A DNA stretch of 64,000 nt from Agarophyton chilense (lineage: Eukaryota > Rhodophyta > Florideophyceae > Gracilariales > Gracilariaceae), in the NCBI GenBank assembly GCA_030374765.1, contig JARGXX010000026.1, forward strand, positions 186,001 through 250,000, written 5' to 3'. Position numbers and translations under genes: made by a program. Shown piece after piece: positions 45,833 to 57,214 of this stretch. The notes beneath the pieces are model-generated. The model saw only the letters and a list, made by a program, of their open reading frames with translations. It searched no databases and was not told the DNA's origin. Every line of letters starts with the position of its first letter. The first letter of the stretch is position 1.

Positions 45833-46680
45833 CTACTCTTGCGAGCGCTCTTTGAAAAAGATAGCGATCGAGCAGGACAATGTGAAGTGTTTGAACTCGT
45901 TCGTCGACGACGCCATAGTGGGCCTGTCTTTTCCAAGAAAACACAACGGGTTTGCACGCATTTCAATTAGCCGATAATACTTCCATAATTGTGACACGGT
46001 CGCTTTTTCTTCGGACACAGAGGCAACGCTGAAAAAGAACCGATACTTTTGGACCAATTCAACTTCTAAGGCTTTTGCCCAGTCATTACACCAAATGAAG
46101 ACATAGACTCATCGACACTGAACACATACCGAGCTACCTTGATGTTGTACTTGAATACTGCTACTTTGACGAGCGGAAGGTATTGGAAGACATTGTTTTC
46201 ATTGAGAACCTGAATCTGATCCGACTCTCTATCCTTACCTGCGTATCCCTCAAATTTGTCTTTTTGATGAAAGAGATAACCCATTCAAGTAAAAGACGTC
46301 CATTACAAAAACCAATACTGTTGTTGGGAGAATTTGGTAGCGAGTGGAAGACAATTTGTACGTAATCACACAATCTTTGCTTCGAAAGCGTCACAGCATT
46401 GCTCAGAAAGTAGCAAACGCCTTCAAGAAAAAAGATACTGTTCACGGAGGTGGATAATTACAAAACGCCGACGAGTTCTAACGGATAGAACCAATTCCGT
46501 GTTCTTGCATGAGTCTCCGGTTGTGAGATTGCGAATCCATTTTAAATACGAATGACGCAGATGATGTGTTGAAGCTTTGTACTTTGTTTTTAGCTCCTTG
46601 TCAGAGCTTTCTTCTTTAAAACGCTCGAACAGGGCACGTTGAATAGTTACATTGGAAGCGGTGTTGACGTTGAGTTTCAT
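45833..46680 (-). pseudogene. Possible Tc1/mariner-like transposase fragments
   Basis: The minus strand shows VNTASNVTIQRALFERF, which resembles the second helix-turn-helix of Tc1/mariner transposases, and about 470 bases later RYVFSVDESMSSFG, which resembles their first catalytic Asp (FSDES) motif. Reading frames change between pieces (46423-46680, 46161-46445, 46066-46284, 45833-46057). The second Asp motif is not seen on this strand. I hold this assignment loosely. Confidence 0.3.
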
Positions 46681-47009
46681 AGTGAGTTTAAGATTTAGAC
46701 GTACACCAGTGCCTGAGATAGGCTCGAAAGCTGCTAGGAAGTGCGTGGAAAAGACGTTGTGGCGAAAACAAAGCCTTTTTATCGCAAGAAGCTATTCAAC
46801 TTGTACGTTAAATGTTAAGAACTTTTTTTATTGACGTGTGACGTCAACAGGTTTATACTGCTTTGAATACTATTCGTACTGTTCTTGAAGTATTTCTTTT
46901 GTTTGAGCTTTCTCTTAAGATTAAGTATAAAAAGTTCGTTTCTTTTTCTTCTTCTTTACCATGGTCTACCGTTTCTGATTTTGAAGTGGCAAGAGATATG
47001 CCCCTAAGG
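46681..47009. other. LINE 3' untranslated region or flank
   Basis: This lies downstream of the LINE stop on the minus strand. It is AT-rich, with an AATAAAAAAAG-type run near 46830 on that strand that could mark the LINE tail. No other content recognised. Confidence 0.3.
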
Positions 47010-50000
47010 CTAATTATTTCTCTTAAAGAAGGCCAAAAACCGTAACGACCACTGCTTAACCATATCTACTAAGGACTTATATTGTCTTTCTCTGCGCGTC
47101 GGTAGTTCATCACGACGAGTTGCATTTGTCAACCCGCATCGGAACAGAACATGATCGACGTCTTTCTTAACCGCTATTCAGCAATTACATCGAGTCACCT
47201 TTTCGCCCATATACGAACTAACAGGGTGAAGTGATAGCACATGTTAAGTTGCAAAGTGCGCAATTGTTACCTCTGCCCTCCTTGCATCTCTTTCGTTGAC
47301 GATTTCATCAAAATGGGCTTTGAAAACCATTTTCGCTTTTGCTGTTCTGCGAAAGATGCGCCTTCACATCTGAAAAGTCGACCACAGCTCCCATTTCTTG
47401 TACAAGCGGAATCCGAAATCCAAACTTTGCATATTGATCAACGCGCTCATTTTGAAGAACCACACAGTAGCTTGGAACCCAAGTAACATAGAGGTCGCAA
47501 TGTTTGCTTAATGAATGAATCTGTAAAGCCAGTCGTTGAAAATTTATACTCTGCGATCGCAGTTTGCCTTGCAGGGCTTTGATCAGTGCCAAAAAAGCTT
47601 TAAAGATTCGTAGAACTTTTCCGTGTTCTTCTTCGAGCTTTTGGACCGCAGCGTGCATCGCTCGAAGCTCAGCGGTGTACGAACAATCATTGACGCCTGC
47701 AGGAACAACACCATGCTCCGTTTCGCTTCTGCCTTCGGACCATATCTTATATGCTTCAAGTTCCCACTTTACACGGTTTAAGACGCCTACATTCAAGACA
47801 TTGCCTGTCAGAATCTCTCAACAGCTTTTTTCTTTTCTTTAGGCCATTTTGTACCCATCATCGTCGTGAATCGACATGTTTGTTTCTGTTTTTGTGGTTC
47901 TAGAAACAATTCGAAGCAATAATTATTATCAGCTGGGCCTGAGAGGTATTGTTCGGTTCCTGCAAACCAACCGTCGTCCCACCGCACTGCTATCCTACTC
48001 GACCATTCTGCTTGATCACCTTTATAGTTACCAACTGAGCCATCACGCCAAACGTCAAAATCTCTTACAGGTAGACAAACTTGCCAGCAACGCACGCGTC
48101 GCTGCAGCCTGTTCGTGCGTTGTTTCTTCTTTGTTGCACTGAGCTCCATCAAAGATAATACTCGAAAGCGAGAGTGTTCCGACTTTTCGCGGAAGTGGTT
48201 TTCGATTCTTAAGCTGTAATATGCCACTCTCAGGAAGTTGTGCTTCTGCCACCCATTTGAGTGTCGATCTCCGTTTTCGGACACGTTTGGTAATCAGTCG
48301 GATAAACTGAGTCTTTAAAGGTTTGTCCGTTTTTTGTCTCATGGTTTTCTCATATAGATTTGCTTCTTTCGTCTTCGCAATGTCTAACATTTCTTAGAGC
48401 TGCACCAGAGCTCGTAGCCTAGGTATTAGGGCCGACGAGACGCATCCGGTTTGAATTCGGACAGCTTCGTTCCCTTCAACTTCAAGGGCGTTCACCCGTA
48501 TTTAATTGCATTTGGTATGACCGATCCCGATTCATACGCTGCTAGCGGCTCTGCGAATCTCTTTGTAACCGTTTCCACTTTATTCCAGTCTGCACCCCAA
48601 GACTTTTCTGTAAGGCATCGCATTATATTGTTCCTGGTTTTGTACCTGGAGACCCTAAGCTCAAGGTGTGCTTCGAAGTTCAGACGGGAGTCTAGAAGCA
48701 CACCTAGAAACTGAACACACTCACTAAGGAAGACAGTTGCCTCTCCGACTGTTACTGCATAGTTATCCTTCTCTTCTTTCCACCGCCGAAGTGTAAATTA
48801 AACTATGACAGTCTTAGTGGGGTTCGAAAGGCACTAATCGCATCTTGGAGGCTTTTTCGACACTCTTCCGGACTACGTTCAGTCGTACACGCTCAGTGCC
48901 CGTCGGTACCGATTCTGGCGCGCAAGGTGTTTCAAAATCTTCTGGTTTTCTCTATCTTTGTGCGAAGGGACCATTTGGTGCCTTTCATTTCTTTCCAGGC
49001 TTCTTCTCCTGAAAGGCAGATTTCAGTTGAGGTCCCTCTACTAGTATCCATCGTCTTGAGTAACCCCCATAGTTTCTAATCGTCCGTGTGGGGTTTATGG
49101 CTGCTAATAAGATCTCTATAACTTTCTTGTTTCAGTCGATTGATCAGCTTGGCTGTCCTTCGTCGTACATCTTTTAAATGGCTTTCTATTTGTTCAGTAG
49201 GGGTTTTCGCCATTCTGCCCAAGCATCTGCTCGAGCTTGAACTGCGATCGAAACTTTTATACAACACCACGGCGAGCGACGGCGCATTCTTATCATGGGA
49301 ACGACGGAATAGGCCGAATCTATCAGTATAAATGTAAATACTTTATTCTCCTTGTGGAAAGTCCAGCCGTTCTAAATCGGATTCGATCGTAATCCTTCTT
49401 CTACTTTTTCCCTGATACTTGTCCCGGTCGGCCTTCTAGAGTCTCCAGCGTGTTGCCTTTTTTGTTCGAGAGGCGGAACGTCAATTGTTGTGAGTTGGAG
49501 CAACAGTTTCATCCATGGCCTTCCGTGTTCCGCTAGACGGCTCGGTTCGTGTTGGCACACCGGTCTCGTTTGTAACATTTTGTACCGTTTTTTCCAGAAA
49601 ATTTTCCATATCCATCTCTGATAGATCTACTCTGAGGATACGGAGAACCGGAAACATTACATTCTGCACATATTAAGTGTAAGTGTTGTGGCTCATATCC
49701 TTCAATTTTTGAGGGCCGATCTTCTTGCACAAGAAATGTTCTTTGAAGGCAGATCAGATCGACATTGTAATCTGTTGCCAACCTAGAGAGCTGAGCTCTT
49801 TTGCATGGCGAAGAAGCCAACGGTCATTGAGCTGAACAAAACATATCTTCGACAGATTTTTTGAATTTCGCATCGCCCTCGCGGTTTTTGGCCTGCGTAG
49901 GAGTTTCAGTTGCTTACTCATTTCAATCCCCCCGGTGTTTCGAGGAGTTATGGAGACAGGCACACCGCGAGAAGGCGAGTAGCTAGTGCCCAAAAAACTA

Positions 50001-50077
50001 ATTACATCTGGCGTTTGGCTAGTTTGTGCTTTAAAGAGCGCTGTAGCTATGTCTGGTTCATTTGCGATGATAGTCAT
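47010..50077 (-). pseudogene. LINE ORF2-type polyprotein with endonuclease and RNase H
   Basis: On the minus strand the order is: end of an upstream segment, APE-type endonuclease start (ICFVQLNDRWLLRHAKEL at 49820-49860; DLICLQRTFLVQEDRPSKI at about 49700-49770), the endonuclease-RT linker (ESYRDLISSHKPHTDD and WGLL, 49030-49130), the RT thumb (NPTKTVIV, FLGVLLDSRLNFEAHLELR, 48640-48830), RNase H (DVWRDGSVG at about 48080; SYTAELRAMHAAVQ; YVTWVPSYC; NERVDQYAK) and a C-terminal CCHC-like segment (VDHVLFRCGLTNATRRDEL, stop at 47010). The RT palm with its YADD motif is missing: linker and thumb are almost adjacent. Frameshifts separate the domains. RNase H places it near the I, Tad or Ingi-like clades. 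Confidence 0.8.
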
Positions 50078-50554
50078 GGTTGTTTATAAAAATTGCTTTA
50101 TCCTTTTGTCTGAAGATACTTTGCAGAGAGACACAGCGGCGCTTGAAGTGGTTGAGCGAAGTCAAACACCCAAATTCGTTTTCTGGTGCGCGTAGAGTGA
50201 CTTGTTTTCTTTGCTTCACTGATGTACGGTGATTTGGCTACAGTTCGTTGGGCAGGAAAGAACCGTTTGGGCTCTACAAACATAAGTGTTTCGGTTCGAA
50301 GTGTTTGGCGCCAAGCTTTGGATGGCTCTATTGTTTTATCTGTTGCTTTTGTTTTGTTCTACTCGTCGGTATAATGTACTTCAAAGTCTAAAATAAGCAG
50401 AGAACAAGTAATCGGATATATAATCTTGAAGTAGTTCATATGAGTAGAATTGTCGTTCGGAGAGTTGTGCTTCGATGAACAGGGCTCAGAGAATCCTGTT
50501 TTAGTGGACAACGGTCTGGCATGGTGGTGTTTGAAATAACACAATTATTTTTTC
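50078..50554. other. Interval between LINE and Ser-rich gene
   Basis: The first part may be the LINE 5' region. The sequence before 50555 ends in a pyrimidine-rich run and CAG (TTATTTTTTCGGACAG), which has the look of a splice acceptor for the coding segment to the right. Nothing else recognised. Confidence 0.3.
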
Positions 50555-52454
50555 GGACAGCAGGCAGAGCCTCTTGGGTGTGGGCCATGTGCGAGAACGG
50601 GCTCTGAAGACCGATTTCGTAGCCTAAGTTCGTCAGATGATGAAGACAATAGCCAGAGTGAAATTCTCGAAAGCAAGTTCGGGCATGAAATGAATGCAGG
50701 AAATGTCACTGCGCCTCTTAAAGTGAAGAAGGTTGGTCTGGGCACGAGCGAATTCAGTAATGTTGCCTTAGAACACGACCAAAGCAATAGCGATGAATGT
50801 GGAGAAAGGTTCAGCGACGAAGAGGTGGTGATGACCTCTGGCAGTTTGCACGAAGGCACAGAAGATGATAGTATAGAAAGGATGCGTGTTAATGAGGACC
50901 TCACCTTCCAGGACGACAGTTTCGTACAGTTTTTCGCCAGCCACTCGAATACATCATCCGACAAGGCGGAAAGTGGTCACCAAGGAAGCCACCGCACGTC
51001 ATCAACGGGTGCACCATCTGGGCGTAGCTTCCAAAGTGGGTCCCACAATGCTTTGTCAAAAAGTAGCGAGGGATGTTCTTGTGCAGCGAGCTCAACGCGC
51101 CACTCTAACGATTCGGACGACACAGAAGAACGTTTGAAGAAGCAGGAAAATGATGGAAATACAGGCCGTTAGAGTGAGGCAGAGAGCAGGGAAGACGACG
51201 AAAGCGCATGGCATGCGAGATGGGGTGGGGCCTCGCAGTCCACAAAATCCTCAAATGCTTCGTCGTCCTGCGCCTGGGCGCCATCCGAGCAGGTGGTGAA
51301 CGGCGAAAGCGATGAAAATCACAACGCGGTCGATGACAAAAGCGACAGGAGTGAAGAAGACGGTGCTTCGCATTCCTGGCGTGATTTTGCGACTGACTCT
51401 AGGCCTGCATCGGAGCAGGTGGCCAACGCAGATAGAAACGGTCATCATGAGCAAGCACATGACGACGGGGCAAGTAGCGCAGGAGGTTGCGGCTGTGATG
51501 CATCAAGTGAGTCGGTATTTGAGGAAGAAATGTCTCTGGAGCCGTCGGTTCTCGCCTCTGGGAGCGATAAGCATGATGACAAAACGAATGGCAAAAGTGA
51601 GAGAAACGCAAACGTCGTCGCTTCACATTCTGCAGGTGGACTCTGCGTTCCTCACCGATATGCCGTCGGAGCAAACAGACCACGGAAAAAGTGATGAGGA
51701 CCGTGGCGGCGCAGGCAACAAAGGTGTCGAGAGTAGTGAACACACCAGCTCGCATACTTGTAGTAGTGATTCCACGTCCTCTTTTGGAAGCGCATCCGAG
51801 CAGTCATGCAACGAAGACACTGATGAAAACCACGAGACGAGCGAAAATGGGTAGGATGACTCTGTGCGTGGCATGGTGCTGTCAAAGTTGCGTTCCGTTT
51901 TGGGGAGCTTACGCGGTGGAAACAGTGACGCTCAAAGTGAAAGCCGTGAGACATCACAGTCTGAACTGAACTGCACAAACGAGGCCGAAACGCCTCGCAA
52001 CGGTTGTGAGGACGACGGTGAGGTTGAACATGAGGCCATTTCGTGTTCACAACTATCTCCCGGAAATTGTGGTGGCTCACCCGGTAGTGGAGGAGGTTTG
52101 AGCTCTGATGATGGATCCGGATGCAAAGATAGTGATGATGAGGGTGAGTTTGAAGAACACTCTCAAGAGGTGCTCGCCGCCCGTCACACGTGCGCTGGTG
52201 ATCAGGGCAGTGGTGATACGGTGACATTGCCAATCAATTCAAATGGTGCGTCGTTTGAAAGCTCGGATGATATCTCTGAGTTGGCGTCATCAGGCGTTTC
52301 GGGCTCTTTTGAAAAGTCGGAGAATTCATCAAAGGCAATGGCTTGTTCCTCCAGTGGCGGATCGTTTGAAAGCTTCGAGTATCGTTCTCAAGTAAATCGC
52401 ATGGCGGCTGTTGCCACGCGTCCGCAAACTCTGAACAGTCGTCTCAGGTTATGA
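50555..52454 (+). pseudogene. Ser/Asp/Glu-rich tandem-repeat protein, host or unassigned
   Basis: Frame 2 is open from about 50540 to a TAG at 51170, then again to 51692; frame 0 carries similar composition from about 51640 to 52454, with a TAG at 51852. The protein is dominated by Ser, Asp, Glu, Asn and His. Motifs recur with a period of about 126 bases (42 residues): PSEQVVNGESDENH (near 51285), ASEQVANADRNGHHEQ (51411), PSEQTDHGKSDED (51662) and ASEQSCNEDTDENHE (51790). A second, shorter repeat (SFESSDD, SFEKSEN, SFESFEY) lies at 52250-52390. It may be a gene with introns or a decayed one. No known domain; composition suggests a disordered, phosphorylatable protein. Confidence 0.5.
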
Positions 52455-53832
52455 AATGCTCTTCTGCGGACATGCTGACGGACTCTGACGAAGCGGAGTG
52501 CACGAAAGAAAGCGAATCGCAAGGCTCAAGATAGGCTATCTTCTCGTAAGGTGCATGTAGCAGAATCTGGATGAAGGGTGCGCGAGATTGAAAGCATTTT
52601 CTGACATGGTGACGATCCCCTGCACTCATGGTCAGATTATGAAAGCACCTGGCGCGGCAGGCATCTTCACTCTGCGTAGCGTATTCGCTACCGATGTCAT
52701 GGGGTTCAATCTGTTCAACGGCAAGAGGGGATATTACTTGAAGAACACCATTTGACGTGCATCACATGAAAACTAAGCTGCGGCTGCAAGAGAACGGAAC
52801 ATTGCTACGATATTCGGATGGATACGCGCGATGGGGATTTAACAGCGCCAAATTGTTTGCGCAGTTGCTGACACAGACTTGCATGTGGTGGCACCCACAC
52901 GATCCAATAGGAGATAGGGACAGCTGTCCACCACCACCGCCGACCGGTCAGGATCTGGCCTACACACGTGAGTGTAGTGTAAGCCGGTCCTACTGATCAC
53001 TGTAAACAGCCCTAACGGACTGCAGACGCTCCGAAGTGTAAAGCTGTAACGAGCCAATCAGCGCACTCTAGCGAGTGTAGTGCTCTATCGAGCCGGTTGA
53101 TGCGTCAGTAACTGTTCGATCTTTAACTTGACGGAAAATGCCAAAATCTTGGTATCATGATGTTCAGATATCGGTTTCTTGGACATCTCGCGTCCAATTT
53201 GTTTCAAACCAGTGTCACTAGAAACCCCGCGGACTAGGGCAGATAGACAGTGGTCCAAAAACATCGGGGTTGCTGGAAATACGACCTCAAACTCATAAAA
53301 TTCATGTGCTTTATTGAACGCAAAAACAGCTCAAGCAAACTTGACAGAAAAATCCGGCGCCGTGATCCAAGAAACCATCAAATCAAGAAACATCCGAAAC
53401 ACAGTTTAAAACCCCTCTCCAACGCCTTGGGCATGGCGCGTTCAAGGGCAAGTTCAATCAATACCCAGATGTATTGTGTTGGTTCTTTGTAATAAACTGC
53501 AGACCTATCGCCCAACGTCTAAGACGTATCACGTTCTTTTTTTCCAACTCTTTCTTGGCCAAGGCATTGATGACAATATCGTTCGTCAATTGAACATTCA
53601 TTTTTTAATCAATCTGAACTCGACCATTTTCTTAAACATAAGCGTATCTCAACATAGAGCGGTTTTGAATACTGAAATAACCCAAGAACGACTTAACTGT
53701 TACTGAGGCACAATGTGCACCTTTCAGCTTTTTTAGCACCACTCGAAGCGGTTCAAATTTTGAGCTGTTCAGTTTAGGATCCCTTAAACCAATCTGGAAG
53801 AACCCAGATCTAATGTTTGGAGCAGTCTGAGA

Positions 53833-53867
<35 letters not shown>

Positions 53868-54038
53868 ACTTCCAGGTACATTGCCACATAAAAGGAGTTC
53901 ATTTTGGTATTCTTCTTTGCAGCACAGTGCATTTTTTATTCCAGAAAATACTTGTAAGACCCAAAAACAGATACCTCCAGTGATTTTGGAACATTGGAAG
54001 AATTAGACAGAAGCACTACTACAATGATTCGGTTTTAT
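52455..54038. other. Unassigned interval with an (AT)n microsatellite
   Basis: Short open frames (52757-52996, 53250-53492, 53476-53706) show no motif and overlap opposing frames. The only clear structure is the dinucleotide repeat at 53835-53864. Confidence 0.35.
53835..53864. repeat. (AT)15 microsatellite
   Basis: Fifteen uninterrupted AT units. Confidence 0.98.
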
Positions 54039-55010
54039 TTAAACCACTTCAATGTGTGGAATTAAAATTGTGCGCCATACCCATCCAATAAGAACATTAT
54101 GTACTCCTCTCCCCAAGTGATGTGTTTCGCGGATAAAAAGCCTGACCCATTCATACACAATTACGGAATCGGCACCTGGAATCTCTCTCTGAAACAAATA
54201 AGAAGGCGGTAAGGCATTTTTCAGTGTTTGCGTAATGCCGTTTACCAGACGATAGTGAGCTAACGTCCCTGGAAATATGATAACGGGAGGATAAAGAGCT
54301 CCAGAAGCTGAAACCACTGACGTCAAAGTCACTCTATCCAGATTGTCTTCAACCGAAAAACATTTCTGAATAATTTTACGTCCGGTGGCACCATCTTCTT
54401 TACGTAAACTACTTCCTTTCTGTTTTGCAAAAGAAGTACTTGATTGATCTACATTAATTATACGAGACGGATGACGAATTTTATAGCGTTTCAACGCGGC
54501 ATTCACTCTCATATTATGCGTGGCCAGAATTTCGTCAATGATTGCATTGAATCTCTTGTCGCCAATAGTTTGGACAGAAATGTACTGGAGACCATTGCGC
54601 TTCGTAAACATGTTGGTCCATGTCTTTGAAGGCCTGCTTCCTGTAAATGAAACCTGAGCTTGCCGACAGGCGGGCAGCGTTTTGACATACTCTTCGGCAA
54701 GATCATGCACACCCGCTCCCGTCAACGGAGTGTTGTTATTCACAAAATATTGAATGGCCTCCGCAAGTACATGCTCGTCATTTGCGTTCAGTACTGTGGG
54801 CGTGCCATTTCGGCGCAGTGAAAGTTGTATCTCATACCAAGACCGCAGTTGAACAAAGGGTGTAGTAGCGCACCACTGCTTGAAGTACCTGCGTATGGTA
54901 CTTTCCGATACATGGTACTTCTCGGAAAGAAATGAAAACGTTAGCCATTGAATTTTTTCATATATATTGCTTCTCGAATGAGATTGCTGCAGTCCATTGT
55001 TCTCGATTTA
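54039..55010 (-). pseudogene. Pogo/Tigger-like transposase, truncated
   Basis: The frame is open without an ATG from about 55010. The N-terminal part has a helix-turn-helix (FLSEKYHVSESTIRRYFKQW, about 54880-54950). After the methionine at 54743 a CENP-B-like helix-turn-helix follows (SKTWTNMFTKRNGLQYIS) and then the DDE_1 domain with the first Asp in RIINVDQSSTSF (about 54449) and TLTSVVSASGALYPPVIIF. The expected second Asp (LLIDG-type motif) reads NVLIGWVWRTILIPHI, with Gly in its place, and the protein stops shortly after. It is catalytically dead and lacks its C-terminus. No terminal repeats found. The family call is secure. Confidence 0.82.
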
Positions 55011-56016
55011 AAAGATGCTTGATGCGCTTACAGTTGGGTGCCATACTGTGTCGGGCTTTCGTTTGCACTATGTTTGAGAGAAAGCATGCGCTTCTCGAAC
55101 TGCCCCCACCGGCGTTGGTTGGCGATCACAGCAAGTTGAAGGCAAGCCGCGAGATAGACTTTGCGTCTAATGAGCTTAAAAAGCAGCGAAGGACCAAAAT
55201 CGTCCGTTGTGATTCGCTGTAGGAGGTCTCAGCTTATTTTTTTTGTCTGGTTAAGGGCTGAACAGTTAGTCAGTGAGAATGGTGAACAAGGGCAGAAAAT
55301 GCTGCCCGTTGTATAAAAAAGTACAGAGTGAGGTACTTACTAGAAACTCACGGATCACTTTGTCAAAGTTCGTATCTGAACTCCGCTAATCAGAGGTCAG
55401 GCCCTTACTTATATAGACTTCCCCGACGGTTTCTAGAATATTCGAAGATATGCGTAAATTTTACACAATACCATATACAAACTTCTAATAACAGTCTAGA
55501 TTTTCCTGCAGGCTTTTTGTGCCATTCCTCGGAGTCTACTGCAATCGGTACCTACACATCGAGATTCCTACACAGATTTCCGAAAGGTGCGCGATCTGTC
55601 GCGCCGTGTCCGTGACACGACCAAATAAAGGAATATTACCACCGTCTCTCGAGATCTGGGAACAAAAAGATCATCAGTTCACTGCTTCAAAGGATATGGG
55701 CACAATCGTTAGCTAGATTACCATCCACCAAAGAGATTAACAGTGAATGCGATCGTGGAGCCACCAATCGTCACAAAAGGAACGCGATCCACACGATGAC
55801 GATCACTATCTGCCACAACGCCCAAAGCAATGCCAACGACACACACATACCAATTCATAAAAAAAAACGCACATGATAATCAACACTCTCACTATGCTTA
55901 AACTCAAAAGTACCAATAACACATTCTTACATTTCACCTTCATGACCCGTACCCGTAACGTTTAAGCCGACCATCTTAGCACATCTAACAGCTCAGATAT
56001 TCTGAACAATACAGCC
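55011..56016. other. Flank of the pogo fragment and leader of the copia-like element
   Basis: A plus-strand open frame (55328-55615) shows no motif. The right half, from about 55700, is A/C-rich in the same way as the copia-like coding sequence that follows and probably holds its leader or 5' LTR, for which no partner copy lies in the window. Confidence 0.35.
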
Positions 56017-56487
56017 TTGAAAAAGATCTACTTCAACAGTAGTGACGAACTCCGTGAGTTGATCCAACAGATTCACTCCTTAATAGTCGAGAAAAACGAG
56101 ATTCTGGACTCAAAAGCCCGTAGCACCCTCTATATTGCCGTCATAGACTTTAGCGAACACTGGTCAAAGCATCAAGCCATCACAAACCGCATGATCGTTG
56201 CCAGCTATCCCAAAATCATCTCAGAAACGACAACCATTAAGTTCTTAATCCAAGGCCTTGCGGGGCATCCTGACCTCAGAACACTAGCCATGCTGGGGAC
56301 AAGAAGCCCGCCCAGATTTATAGCTCCAATATTTTACTACATCCAGCCGGGTCTGACTCATGCAGCAAAGGAACCCCTCTACCTCCTACCACCCGAGCAC
56401 TTCGAACATTACCTAAAAAACACATCCTTGCGCTCGTTCCCAGTACGCTCGACCCCAATACGTGCGCCTCCAATACGCACCCTCTAA
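56017..56487 (+). CDS. Gag-like protein of the copia-like element
   Basis: A 156-residue open frame, helical: ELRELIQQIHSLIVEKNEIL, TLYIAVIDFSEHWSKHQAI, IKFLIQGLAGHPDLRTLAM. The tail is rich in Arg and Pro with a short repeat (PVRSTPIRAPPIR). Size and position before protease fit a copia Gag N-terminus. The assignment rests mainly on what follows beyond the nested element. Confidence 0.4.
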   Translation: MKKIYFNSSDELRELIQQIHSLIVEKNEILDSKARSTLYIAVIDFSEHWSKHQAITNRMIVASYPKIISETTTIKFLIQGLAGHPDLRTLAMLGTRSPPRFIAPIFYYIQPGLTHAAKEPLYLLPPEHFEHYLKNTSLRSFPVRSTPIRAPPIRTL

Positions 56488-56793
56488 ACGCGAGCAAATC
56501 AAACGCACGCACCCACAAAACCCGCGAGACGCACCTCCCCATTCCCAGCAACGAGACAGGACCATAATTGATTTGGTTTAGAATTGTCACACATAAAATA
56601 TCTGAATGCTATGCCAGACGCTGAAGATTACCCCAAACGCCACCCTGCGCCAACCATGTCCATTTCCAAACCATCACCCCGTCTGATATCCCACCTACCT
56701 CACAGTCGAATACAACCGACCTCTAAACCCGCCTATCACAACCCGAAGAGGCAATCACACCGCACCCAGAACCCAATAACAATGGTAAGACCC

Positions 56794-57164
56794 TGTTGAC
56801 CACCCACGAGCACACCTGGGATGCGTAGGTGCCTCTCAAAGCAGGGTGCTGCGGAACTGGGATGAAATAGCGCAACTGCCGCCCAGAGTGGACTGTAGTC
56901 TGGATTGAGATGCGGGCGTTTGGAGTGCGTAGGACTTCGAAGTAGACAGCTGCTGGACGACAGCGACACCTACGCAGCGCACGTATCATAGAAAACCCAG
57001 AAGCGTAACCCACGAGCAGGTACTGGAGCAACACAGACTACTATATAATAAAGAATACCAGACTCTTCCAAAGAGTCTGAAGGCATCCGACACAGCGCGG
57101 AACTTCTCTTGGTGCCCAAACTTTTGCTTCACGTGCGACCAGCGCGAATCGCGACATGTCAACA
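56794..57164 (+). repeat. 5' LTR, family 3
   Basis: It begins TGTTGACCACCC and ends ATGTCAACA. Directly preceded by GACCC. A TATA-like TATATAATAAAG lies at about 57042-57053, and a short inverted repeat AGACTCTTCCAAAGAGTCT (57060-57080) could fold in the RNA near the polyadenylation region. Confidence 0.95.
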
Positions 57165-57214
57165 AAGCAATTTGCCTCTAAAAAATACACTGTTTGCTTT
57201 TTGCGCTTAACGTG

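Noticed and set aside
51623-52233. Minus-strand open frames opposite the Ser-rich gene
   Set aside because: They are Arg/His/Pro/Leu-rich mirror frames, as expected opposite a Ser/Asp/Glu-rich coding strand, and carry no motif.
53835-53864. Origin or centromeric signal at the AT run
   Set aside because: It is an ordinary dinucleotide microsatellite with no other supporting structure.
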